From a virus: a stretch of 59,129 nt of DNA. This document shows, piece by piece, positions 23,360 to 31,393 of the stretch. Below the pieces are notes generated by a model that saw only the letters and a program-made list of their open reading frames with translations, was not told where the DNA came from and searched no databases. How positions within the stretch are numbered: position 1 is the stretch's first letter; each line of letters opens with the position of its first letter. The stretch is taken from the IMG/VR virus record IMGVR_UViG_3300044846_001771, positions 1 to 59,129 of that record; one strand, given 5' to 3'. Made by a program: the position numbers and the translations under genes.

Positions 23360-25429
23360 ATGAAAAATTCTCTACTTATTTTTTTCTTTATACTAACAAG
23401 TTTTTTTGTTAGATCACAAGTAAGTTCTTACACATTTGGAACATCAACAGGGACATACACACCAATAGTTGGGGGTAGTAATTATGATAATTTTACAAGT
23501 TGGTCAAATACAAACTTTTTAGATGATAATAGTTCATCAGTATTAGAATCAATCGGATTTAACTTTGTTTATAATGGAACAACGTATACCCAATTTGGGG
23601 TTAACACTAATGGATTTATAACATTAGGGTCATTACCAACTAGTAGTTATTCTCCATTATCAACAGGAACTTCAAATAATGTTATATCTGCAATGGGTAA
23701 TGACATAATAGGTCGTGGGTCGTTATTGGCGAATAGAACTTCAGGTAGTGCGGTTATTACAATAACTGGTGGCGATATAAGTCAAATATTGGTTGGGGAT
23801 AAAGTTAGTGGTACGGGTATTCCTGCAGGTGCCACAGTATTATCTAAAACCGCAACAACTGTCACAATTTCTGCAAATGCAACAAGTGCGGGTACTGGGT
23901 TTCATTTTAGATTTAGTAGGTCAACATTTGGTATCAGATTTCAAACAATAGGAACATCCCCTAATAGGACGTTAGTTGTACAATGGACAGGTTGGCAAAG
24001 ATACACCACATCGGGTGGTTTTGGGGAGTTATATAACTTTCAGATAAGATTAAATGAGACGACTAACACAATTAATACTGTCTATAATATACAAGGACCA
24101 ACAAGTGCTACCGCAAGGACGTTTGAGGTAGGTTTAAGAGGGTCCTCAAACACTGATTTTAATAATAGAACAACCACAACAAATTGGGCATCAACAACCG
24201 CAGGTACTTTAAATAGTTCAAGTGTAACACTTTCAAGTACAGTTAAACCAACTTCAGGATTAATATATACGTGGACACCACCCGTTATTCCCGTTTGTTC
24301 AGGAACACCAAACCCAGGAAACACACTTTCTTCTTCATTAACAACGTCACCAAACGGAACCGTAAATCTCTCACTACAAAACACTACAACAGGTACGGGA
24401 GTAACTTATCAGTGGCAGAGTAGTACAGATAATTCAACATGGACAAACTTTGGAACGTCATCCTCTACCCAAACATCACCACCAATCACTTCACCTACTT
24501 GGTTTAGATCTACCGTCACTTGTTCAGGAAATAGTGGAATATCAACACCTATTCAAATAACATTATCATATTGTACATATAACATAACTAATAATGACCC
24601 TACAGGTATTACTTCTGTAACGTTTGGTACAATATCAAATACAAGTATTGGTGGTCCGGCCTACAGTGATTTTACCTCACAATCAACTACCGTAGAACAG
24701 GGTGGTATTTATCAATTAAATGTTAATGTAAACACAGATGGTAATTGGACAGTAAATACAAAGGTTTGGATAGATTGGAACCAAAATTACTCATTTGAAG
24801 TAGGAGAAGAGTATTCTTTGGGTAGTGCATTAAACACCGCTAATGGAATTACATCATTATCCCCTTTAAATATAACAGTACCAAGCGGAGCAACTTTAGG
24901 AGAAACTAGAATGAGAATAGTATCAGTTGAAGCAAGTGATCCTGCACCATTAGCGTGCGGTACACAACTTTATGGTGAGGCTGAGGATTATAAACTATTA
25001 ATAACACCACCAACAAGTCTTCCTGTGGAGTTAATATATTTTGAAGGTTTTGGTTATCAATATTATAACACTTTAAAGTGGTCAACTGCGTCGGAATATA
25101 ACTCAGATTACTTTTCACTTGAAAGAAGTGTGAATGGTGAACAATGGGATTATGTTGGAACCACAAAAGCAACGGGAAATAGTACACAAGTGGTTAATTA
25201 CCTATATGTGGATAATTTTAGATTTAATGGGTTTATTTATTACAAATTAAATCAGTTTGATTTTGATGGTAATTTTAAAGTGTACGGTCCAATATCAATT
25301 AATAATACACACACAAATAAAAAGGTAGTTAAGTATATTAATATATTGGGTCAAGAAGTAAGTTCAGAAACAAACGGGTTTATTTTTGAGGTCTATGAAG
25401 ACGGTACAACTAAAAGAATAATTAGATAA
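23360..25429 (+). CDS. Secreted protein with GEVED and T9SS C-terminal domains
   Basis: The 689-aa protein starts with a clear signal peptide (MKNSLLIFFF, cleavage near VRSQ). A Ser/Thr/Gly-rich beta region follows. Residues about 513-549 (GETRMRI to GEAEDYKLLI) form a GEVED domain, common in Bacteroidota surface proteins. The C-terminus (about 553-689) is a Bacteroidota LPVELIYF/LKWSTASE module followed by a type-A T9SS sorting tail (VVKYINILGQEV, then EDGTTKRIIR). Such proteins cross the inner membrane by Sec and are exported by the host type IX system. It lies alone directly behind the capsid gene with a late motif. The role is unknown; surface masking or adhesion is possible. Confidence 0.85.
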   Translation: MKNSLLIFFFILTSFFVRSQVSSYTFGTSTGTYTPIVGGSNYDNFTSWSNTNFLDDNSSSVLESIGFNFVYNGTTYTQFGVNTNGFITLGSLPTSSYSPLSTGTSNNVISAMGNDIIGRGSLLANRTSGSAVITITGGDISQILVGDKVSGTGIPAGATVLSKTATTVTISANATSAGTGFHFRFSRSTFGIRFQTIGTSPNRTLVVQWTGWQRYTTSGGFGELYNFQIRLNETTNTINTVYNIQGPTSATARTFEVGLRGSSNTDFNNRTTTTNWASTTAGTLNSSSVTLSSTVKPTSGLIYTWTPPVIPVCSGTPNPGNTLSSSLTTSPNGTVNLSLQNTTTGTGVTYQWQSSTDNSTWTNFGTSSSTQTSPPITSPTWFRSTVTCSGNSGISTPIQITLSYCTYNITNNDPTGITSVTFGTISNTSIGGPAYSDFTSQSTTVEQGGIYQLNVNVNTDGNWTVNTKVWIDWNQNYSFEVGEEYSLGSALNTANGITSLSPLNITVPSGATLGETRMRIVSVEASDPAPLACGTQLYGEAEDYKLLITPPTSLPVELIYFEGFGYQYYNTLKWSTASEYNSDYFSLERSVNGEQWDYVGTTKATGNSTQVVNYLYVDNFRFNGFIYYKLNQFDFDGNFKVYGPISINNTHTNKKVVKYINILGQEVSSETNGFIFEVYEDGTTKRIIR

Positions 25430-25432
25430 AAA

Positions 25433-25660
25433 TTATTCTTCGGGGGAATTGTTTTTAGATAGTATTCTGATAGCTTTAGATAATACTTCTGTTTCTCCAA
25501 TAGAGAAAGATCCTCTATTATATGATGATTTTACTGACTCAATTAAGTAGTATAATGCATATTCTTTATCCATTGTAGATAACATTACTTCTAAATGTTC
25601 TTCAGACAAAAGAGTTATATTATCAAAGAGGACCCCAAAGTTTTTATTTTCTTGTTCCAT
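25433..25660 (-). CDS. Small acidic protein
   Basis: The 75-aa protein is unrecognised, helical and acidic (MEQENKNFGV, LLSEEHLEVML, ending NNSPEE). It converges on the secreted-protein gene, with only 3 bases between stops, and is divergent from the gene at 25689. The 28-base upstream gap contains TATAAATA on this strand, the reverse of the motif serving the plus-strand gene. It could be a small regulator or virion component; nothing decides between these. Confidence 0.65.
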   Translation of the reverse strand: MEQENKNFGVLFDNITLLSEEHLEVMLSTMDKEYALYYLIESVKSSYNRGSFSIGETEVLSKAIRILSKNNSPEE

Positions 25661-25675
25661 AATTATTAAATGTGA

Positions 25676-25683
25676 TATTTATA
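25676..25683 (+). promoter_or_regulatory. Late promoter motif TATTTATA
   Basis: An exact copy ends 5 bases before the start at 25689. Read on the other strand it is TATAAATA, the T4 late consensus core, ahead of the divergent gene. Confidence 0.5.
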
Positions 25684-25688
25684 TAATA

Positions 25689-26609
25689 ATGAATATAAAA
25701 GACATTGTAAATAAAATTATTAAGGAAGCGTCATCAGAGAGTGGTAGTCGTGGTTCGTATGTTGCACCATTACAACCAGGATTTAGAGTCTTTAAAAAAA
25801 ATATATTAGCGCCATTTACAGATGAGGTCGGTCATTATGATAGTCCTTTACTACAGTATGATAGTTACGACGGGAAAATGGACGAAACCCCAAAACAAAT
25901 AAAGAAAATAGAAAAGAAGGCAGAAAAGGTTACAAACTACATTAAAAAACATCCACTATCAACATTTAGTGATGATGATGGTAATAGTATAAATCAAACG
26001 CCGGGTAGAGGTAAAAAAATTGTACCAATAAAGGAGTCAGATAGCACAATTACTGCTGGTGAGTATAATGGACCAATTGAAATTGGGTTAAGGAAGTGGA
26101 AAACTCACCATTTAGCTCCGTTTACATATGAATTAGATCACGAGGTAAATCACCTTAGCAAACAAAAAACACTTAAAAATAATATTAAACGTGTTGTTGG
26201 TATGTGGGACAAAAATAAAGACGGGTCTTATGAATATGAGGTACATGATTCCCATACAATAAATGAAGATCTTGCCGTTTGGTTTGGTAAAAAGAAAAAA
26301 CCAAAAGGATCAAAACAACCAAAAGGACCGTGGGTTGATATTTGTCGTAAGGTTGATGGTAAACACCCACCTTGTGGTAGACCTGACACAAATAAAGGAT
26401 CTTACCCTAAATGTAGAGCGGCTGGAGTTGCTGGTAAAATGAGTGATTCACAAAAAATATCCGCATGTCAACAAAAAAGAACCGCCGAGAAAAAAGACAC
26501 ACAAACAGGAAAAGGACAAAAACCTATTATGACATCATACAAAACTAAAAAAGAATCCGTAGATTCTTTGGTTGATAACATTTTAATCGAAATTAGAAAC
26601 TCGTTCTAA
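25689..26609 (+). CDS. Basic Cys-containing protein, probable head-packaged protein
   Basis: The 306-aa protein has a 13-residue leader (MNIKDIVNKIIKE before A) ending in I-K-E. Two related segments follow: GFRVFKKNILAPFTDEVGHY (about 28-47) and GLRKWKTHHLAPFTYELDHE (about 135-154), so part of the protein is duplicated. Near residues 217-265 is a basic module with four Cys (DICRKVDGKHPPCGR, YPKCRAA, SACQQKR) that may bind metal or DNA and resembles small domains in other large phages. Packaging with DNA is inferred. Its end overlaps the convergent gene by 27 bases. Confidence 0.8.
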   Translation: MNIKDIVNKIIKEASSESGSRGSYVAPLQPGFRVFKKNILAPFTDEVGHYDSPLLQYDSYDGKMDETPKQIKKIEKKAEKVTNYIKKHPLSTFSDDDGNSINQTPGRGKKIVPIKESDSTITAGEYNGPIEIGLRKWKTHHLAPFTYELDHEVNHLSKQKTLKNNIKRVVGMWDKNKDGSYEYEVHDSHTINEDLAVWFGKKKKPKGSKQPKGPWVDICRKVDGKHPPCGRPDTNKGSYPKCRAAGVAGKMSDSQKISACQQKRTAEKKDTQTGKGQKPIMTSYKTKKESVDSLVDNILIEIRNSF

Positions 26610-27011
26610 GATATTATGTAGAGAGTTAGTAATCTGTGAATTAACGTCAATTTCATACTTAAGTCTTCTCTTATCTGCCTCAAGATCAAAAATATATGTT
26701 AATCTTTCCCAATCCCTTTCATGTAATTTAACATTATAATTATAAACGTGATTAGTGATTTCAACTCTACGATCTGTCATTGTTACAAAAATTTTCATAT
26801 CGTCATTTTTAAGATAACGTTTATCAGACATTGGGGCTATCATAAATTCTGTATCGCTATGTTGTATTATTTTAAGACATATTTTAAAACAAGTCTTTTC
26901 ATATGATAGGGTTTCATCTTGATAAGTTGGTATAATACTTGAAGATTTTTTTGACCAAATGTAAAATTTAATTTTTAATCTATTGAAGAATCTTTTTATT
27001 CTGGTTTTCAT
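26583..27011 (-). CDS. Hypothetical basic protein
   Basis: The 142-aa protein starts MKTRIKRFFN; an in-frame ATG 33 bases upstream is possible but less typical. It is Lys/Arg-rich at the N-terminus, then mixed alpha/beta, with a helical C-terminus (RLKYEIDVNSQITNSLHNIL). No domain is recognised. It overlaps the convergent gene ending at 26609 by 27 bases, so the two 3' ends share sequence. A terminator is not obvious. Confidence 0.65.
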   Translation of the reverse strand: MKTRIKRFFNRLKIKFYIWSKKSSSIIPTYQDETLSYEKTCFKICLKIIQHSDTEFMIAPMSDKRYLKNDDMKIFVTMTDRRVEITNHVYNYNVKLHERDWERLTYIFDLEADKRRLKYEIDVNSQITNSLHNILERVSNFD

Positions 27012-27080
27012 ATCTATATAATGTTTGTATCTACAAATATACATAAATTATTTGAATAAAAAATATTTTTAAAAAATTTT

Positions 27081-27758
27081 TTAACAGTAAGCCCCTGAAC
27101 AATGTTTTTTACCATCAAGACCTTTAATCTTACCTTTACATACTTGAACGGCGTGTCCGTTCGAATATGCACTTGGGTACACGTCATATTTTGCCTTTGC
27201 TGATGCCTTACCTCTTGCACAAAGAGGCGTTCCTGTTTTTTTTCTACCTTCCGCCATAACCATATCTTTATCATTCATAGACATTTCCATACCGTCTCTT
27301 TCCGTCTCATTCATTAAAAAATCAAAAACTTGATCCATATTGTTTTTTGCTTCAGAAATATGATCTTGAGCCCAATCGTGACCGCTCTCTAAAATAGATT
27401 CAACCATATCTTGATCCATATCTAATAATATTTCAGATTGTCTTTTCATTTGTTCTAAATTAGAAAAGAACATATATCTTGATGACATATCTTCTTTAGA
27501 TTCTGTAATACCATTATCTCCCTTTGCGTTATTTAAATACTCAAAAGATTTTTCTCCGTATATTTCATAAAGTCTTTTAAAGATTAATGCGGGATTCTTT
27601 CTTAAGTAACGTAAAACATCAGCAGGGACATATGACCCATACTTTTGACCAAAAATACTTTTAACTTCTTTTTCTCTTGGAAAAGTTCCTAATTCAGGTT
27701 CAACCGTATAATCTGACTCAGATAAAACTTCTCTAATAATTCTTTTTAAATTTTTCAT
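27081..27758 (-). CDS. Probable head-packaged protein with basic Cys module
   Basis: The 225-aa protein begins MKNLKRIIREVLSE then S: a 14-residue basic leader ending in L-S-E, like the other packaged-protein candidates. The middle is helical and acidic, with Met-rich segments. The C-terminal 55 residues (GTPLCARGKASAKAKYDVYP, AVQVCKGKIKGLDGKKHC, GAYC) form a basic four-Cys module known from other large phages without assigned function. It begins 5 bases after the stop of the 27763 gene and is probably translated from the same mRNA. Low-level packaging and DNA contact are inferred. Confidence 0.8.
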   Translation of the reverse strand: MKNLKRIIREVLSESDYTVEPELGTFPREKEVKSIFGQKYGSYVPADVLRYLRKNPALIFKRLYEIYGEKSFEYLNNAKGDNGITESKEDMSSRYMFFSNLEQMKRQSEILLDMDQDMVESILESGHDWAQDHISEAKNNMDQVFDFLMNETERDGMEMSMNDKDMVMAEGRKKTGTPLCARGKASAKAKYDVYPSAYSNGHAVQVCKGKIKGLDGKKHCSGAYC

Positions 27759-27762
27759 AAAT

Positions 27763-28149
27763 TTAATTATTTAATCCGTTTTGACCACCTAAAGTGATTG
27801 CATTTAATTGTGTAACTTCTGTACCGTAATTGTCAGTCCAAACTGGATGAGGGGATGGAACGCTTGTCACGGTGTTTCCTGATGGATCACAAATCTCAAT
27901 ACAAATATTCTCTTCTGTGTTTGCACTTCTTGGTATATCAATAATACATTCATGACAATTATCATATAGGGTCATTGCCGAATATGTTGTTGGTGAAGCG
28001 GTACCAGATATTACGGTACCACAAATAGTTTCTCCTGTTAGTCCATCACTAAATGAATATGTTTCTCCTGTCATTGGGGTAAAACTTACACCAAACCCAA
28101 CTGTAAATTGAGTTGCCGATGAACATTGTTCTAATATAAAATTTGCCAT
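27763..28149 (-). CDS. Small beta-rich virion protein
   Basis: The 128-aa protein is Thr/Ser/Gly/Cys-rich (FTVGFGVSFTPMTGETYSF, ETICGTVISGT, CHECIIDIP, ICIEICDPSG) with several Cys pairs, and looks like a beta-sandwich similar in style to the small tail protein at 52459. No family is recognised. A late motif on the minus strand lies 10 bases upstream, so it is transcribed separately from the 490-aa gene before it. Tail decoration is a reasonable guess. Confidence 0.7.
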   Translation of the reverse strand: MANFILEQCSSATQFTVGFGVSFTPMTGETYSFSDGLTGETICGTVISGTASPTTYSAMTLYDNCHECIIDIPRSANTEENICIEICDPSGNTVTSVPSPHPVWTDNYGTEVTQLNAITLGGQNGLNN

Positions 28150-28159
28150 ATTTTTATTT

Positions 28160-28167
28160 AATAAATA
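28160..28167 (-). promoter_or_regulatory. Late promoter motif TATTTATT
   Basis: On the minus strand the motif ends 10 bases before the start at 28149. Confidence 0.5.
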
Positions 28168-28170
28168 TCT

Positions 28171-29643
28171 TTATTTTTTATTTACGATCTGAAATTTAAT
28201 TTGTTTTTTATAAGTGTTAATTTCACCACTTGATATTACTTTTAAATCAATAAAATATTCATTTGGTATCTTATCTCTTGTGTCAAAAATAAAGTAGTAT
28301 TCATTTGGGGTCTTATTTATTTTTGTCCAATCTTGAACTTGTACCTCAGTTGTTCCTTCTTTTACATAAACTCTATAAAACACATCAACATTTGGTAATT
28401 GTTTATTAGTGGTATATGCTTGTTTAACAATAACACCAACTTTTCTAATGTCGGTATTTAAGATCATTTCATCTTGTTTAATTCCATAATAATCAAATCC
28501 ATATAAAGAAGGATTGTTTGTTGACGTTCCTATCTGTATTGATTTTTGTAATGGATATATTGTAAAGTCATTATATATGTCAGGTAAAGAAAAACCATTT
28601 AATTTAACATTTGACCATGTGTCGTTAAAGGTACAAGGGGTTTTATAACCAATTAAAGGTGGTATAATAACTTCATAAACACCTTTTGTTTTTTGACAAG
28701 AACTAATATTGATTAACCCCGGAATTGGGGATCCGCTTGAGTCACTTATTGTAACTGACGGTGGTTGGTCTAAGTTTTGAAAATCCCCATCCTCAAACAC
28801 GTAAAGATAAAGTTTATTTATTTTACCAAGAGTAAAATTATTTCTATCATCATCTATAAGATCGTCATAGTTTGTTTCTAAAAACGGTTCGTAAAAAGTT
28901 TGAGTGTGTCTTGAAAAGAATCCAACAGAATATGATCCTGTTGTCCCTGTTAAATTTTCAACCTGTGGTAAAAACGCAATACCCCAACCAACAGGATTTA
29001 ACGTATCTCCTTTAAGAATACCTTCAATTTCTTCTGTCATATCAAACTCAATATTCTCATCACCAAATTCAAAGTGTTGGATGTCAACAATTGTTATTGC
29101 TGAATAGTTAACTCCTGTACCTGTAGATGTATTTAAATTATTGTAAATTCCGGGATTTCCCCAAAAATCTATAGTTGTTGTTTGATACCAATTTGATGGT
29201 CTATCTGAAAAATTTTTATCGTTAGGTACTGTAGATATAATATTAGCGTAGTCGTAACCAACCCCTTCGTCCCAAATTTGAGGTTTATCAGGATCCAAAT
29301 CAAAATATGGTATCCTAAAAAGAATTAAATCGAATGATGTTGCTCTTAATCTACCTTCAGAATTCTTTTCATTTAAAAATTCTTTATTAAAGAATGATGT
29401 ATTTACCATTCTTAACGTATGTTTAATGTTATTATTATCACACAAAGGATTTATAATCCCATCGTTATATTTTTCTTTAAGTAGAGTTAAATCCAAATCA
29501 AATATAAATCTACTAAACCCCCTTGGGTTTAAAAGATCATCATTCCCATAAAACAATTCGATTACAGGGTTTCTACCCGTATTTGTTAAACTGTTGGAAA
29601 TTATGGTATTATTCCTACTGAAATATGAATTATTAATCGACAT
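28171..29643 (-). CDS. Structural protein of the tail or neck
   Basis: The 490-aa protein is unrecognised. It is rich in Asn, Thr, Tyr and aromatic strands (IELFYGNDDLLNPRGFSRF, FDLILFRIPYFDLDPD, FYRVYVKEG), with no leader or membrane segment, as expected for a virion structural protein. The C-terminal third contains two Ig-like strand patterns. It is preceded by a late motif and follows the baseplate hub gene, so baseplate or tail-tube completion is plausible. I cannot name it more precisely. Confidence 0.75.
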   Translation of the reverse strand: MSINNSYFSRNNTIISNSLTNTGRNPVIELFYGNDDLLNPRGFSRFIFDLDLTLLKEKYNDGIINPLCDNNNIKHTLRMVNTSFFNKEFLNEKNSEGRLRATSFDLILFRIPYFDLDPDKPQIWDEGVGYDYANIISTVPNDKNFSDRPSNWYQTTTIDFWGNPGIYNNLNTSTGTGVNYSAITIVDIQHFEFGDENIEFDMTEEIEGILKGDTLNPVGWGIAFLPQVENLTGTTGSYSVGFFSRHTQTFYEPFLETNYDDLIDDDRNNFTLGKINKLYLYVFEDGDFQNLDQPPSVTISDSSGSPIPGLINISSCQKTKGVYEVIIPPLIGYKTPCTFNDTWSNVKLNGFSLPDIYNDFTIYPLQKSIQIGTSTNNPSLYGFDYYGIKQDEMILNTDIRKVGVIVKQAYTTNKQLPNVDVFYRVYVKEGTTEVQVQDWTKINKTPNEYYFIFDTRDKIPNEYFIDLKVISSGEINTYKKQIKFQIVNKK

Positions 29644-29655
29644 TTACTTTTTTAT

Positions 29656-29663
29656 AATAAATA
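29656..29663 (-). promoter_or_regulatory. Late promoter motif TATTTATT
   Basis: On the minus strand it lies 12 bases before the start at 29643 and directly abuts the stop of the hub gene. Confidence 0.5.
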
Positions 29664-31193
29664 TCAATTAATTCTAATATTTTGATTTAATATTGTATTT
29701 GGTGCGTTTAATAGTTGTTCTAAAATTTCTGAAGTTCTAGTTCCGTCCCTTCCGACAGGTACCGGAGATAATCCATGGAATGGATGTACGTGTGAAATTA
29801 AAAATTTAACGATCAAATTAATAAGTTTCATTAATTCATCTCCCCTAACCATAGGATCTGTTTTTGGAATTATTTCTTTGGTGTATTTATCTTCTTTTAT
29901 TCCGTATAATGTTGAACTTAAATCTATTTTTCCTTTTGACGGTATCTCTGTTCCGTGAGACAAAATAAATACTTTTTCGGCACCCATTGTTGAATATGTT
30001 ATTGGTGCGGTTGAGTATAGTATTGGAATATATGTTGATTTATTAATTCTAATTGGTCTTGAGGTTTTATTATAGTCCCAAACTAAATTATAACCTGTTT
30101 TTGTGTCGTTTGAATTTAATTTAACTTTGTTACTTATTTTACTAACATTGTCAATCTCTGTTGGTGTTGCTCCTGTAAGATTTATTAGTTTATCGTAAGT
30201 GTTTAGTGTAGGCCTAAAGTAAAATGGAAATTGATCATAAACGTTATGTATTGTATATCCGCTAATATTAATTGACCCCTCATTAACCCCTTTAATAAAA
30301 TCATTAATTAATGTGTAAGTTTCCTTTAATGATTTACCAACAAATTGGATATAGTATTCAGGGGCCCCTACTATTTGAGACACGTTACTGACAACACTAA
30401 AATCTTTTGACTCTAATGATACGTTTAGGGTTCCTGTTAAATTATACGGAACGTTGTATAAATAAATTGTACCTGTAAATGCGTCCATCGTATTATCAGG
30501 ATTTATGATGTCCCAATCAACAACTTTTCTTATTGGTTTACTATCAACAAATATTGTTTGTTCTTCTTTTTCTTCCCCATTTTCGGATTTTGTAGTGTAA
30601 TTACTTAAATGTAAAAATGCTCTTTTTTCATTTTCTATTGGGAATTTATTAACATCAAAAATACTATTTGTTTTACCGGCTCTTAATAGTAATTCATTTT
30701 TCTTAACAATAACATCCGCAGTTCCCCTACCCAATAAAGAATTATCACCAGGTTCAGGAAAGATTCCAAAACTTTTTATATTTCTATATTCACCTTTTTG
30801 GTTTTTAAGTGAAAGCGATTGTTTTATTTTAGAACCTGCGGCGGTAAATTTCTTTGCCGACTCAAAGTACTCAAAATTTGTTGTTTGTGGTGATGAGAAT
30901 GGACCTTGTATGTAATACTGATTTAAATTATCAAAAGACTTATCTTGATAAATTATGTTAACTAACTCGTCTTTTTCTGGTATTTGATTAATATAAAACG
31001 GTAATAAAGGTATGAATAAAAACGGGTCTCTTTGAGTCCACGGATCTGCTTCATCACTCCAATTAGGAATAGAGTTAATTACCGCCTGATAATCTTTAAC
31101 TTCAGGTCTAACTCTTAACCTTCCCAATACCATGGGATCTTTATTATCTAAAACAACCCCAGGAAATATTATTTGATTTTCATTACCCGCCAT
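29664..31193 (-). CDS. Baseplate hub protein with gp5/VgrG-like OB domain
   Basis: The 509-aa protein begins with a segment typical of the OB-fold of T4 gp5 and VgrG proteins: FPGVVLDNKDPMVLGRLRVR (10-29), then WTQRDPFLFIPLLPFYINQI and DELVNIIYQD. That domain forms the centre of the tail spike. No lysozyme domain is recognisable after it. The rest is strand-rich with Thr-Gly turns. The C-terminus (LISHVHPFHGLSP) has three His, reminiscent of metal-binding spike tips, but this is weak. It follows a large helical baseplate gene, overlapping the 75-residue-class gene between them. Confidence 0.85.
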   Translation of the reverse strand: MAGNENQIIFPGVVLDNKDPMVLGRLRVRPEVKDYQAVINSIPNWSDEADPWTQRDPFLFIPLLPFYINQIPEKDELVNIIYQDKSFDNLNQYYIQGPFSSPQTTNFEYFESAKKFTAAGSKIKQSLSLKNQKGEYRNIKSFGIFPEPGDNSLLGRGTADVIVKKNELLLRAGKTNSIFDVNKFPIENEKRAFLHLSNYTTKSENGEEKEEQTIFVDSKPIRKVVDWDIINPDNTMDAFTGTIYLYNVPYNLTGTLNVSLESKDFSVVSNVSQIVGAPEYYIQFVGKSLKETYTLINDFIKGVNEGSINISGYTIHNVYDQFPFYFRPTLNTYDKLINLTGATPTEIDNVSKISNKVKLNSNDTKTGYNLVWDYNKTSRPIRINKSTYIPILYSTAPITYSTMGAEKVFILSHGTEIPSKGKIDLSSTLYGIKEDKYTKEIIPKTDPMVRGDELMKLINLIVKFLISHVHPFHGLSPVPVGRDGTRTSEILEQLLNAPNTILNQNIRIN

Positions 31194-31392
31194 TTCTACT
31201 ATTTTGTTCTTTTAAAATTGTGTTATATGTTGTTTCTATTTTGTCTAAATAATTAGACAACATTAATAATTTACTTTTAGTCTGATCAAATTCACCATTT
31301 AAAAATTCTAAAACTTTGGTTAAATCTTTATTAGATTTATTTTTATAATCTTTTACTATTTCCGCTATTTTTTCTGCGTCTTTAATATCCAT
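31183..31392 (-). CDS. Small helical protein of the baseplate unit
   Basis: The 69-aa product (starting MDIKDAEKIA) is entirely helical and probably coiled coil, with Leu/Ile spaced for it. I prefer the ATG at 31392, one base after the upstream stop, over one 18 bases earlier inside the upstream gene. Its end overlaps the hub gene start by 11 bases, so translation is coupled. It may be a chaperone or small linker of the baseplate; no family is recognised. Confidence 0.7.
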   Translation of the reverse strand: MDIKDAEKIAEIVKDYKNKSNKDLTKVLEFLNGEFDQTKSKLLMLSNYLDKIETTYNTILKEQNSRNGG

Positions 31393-31393
31393 G

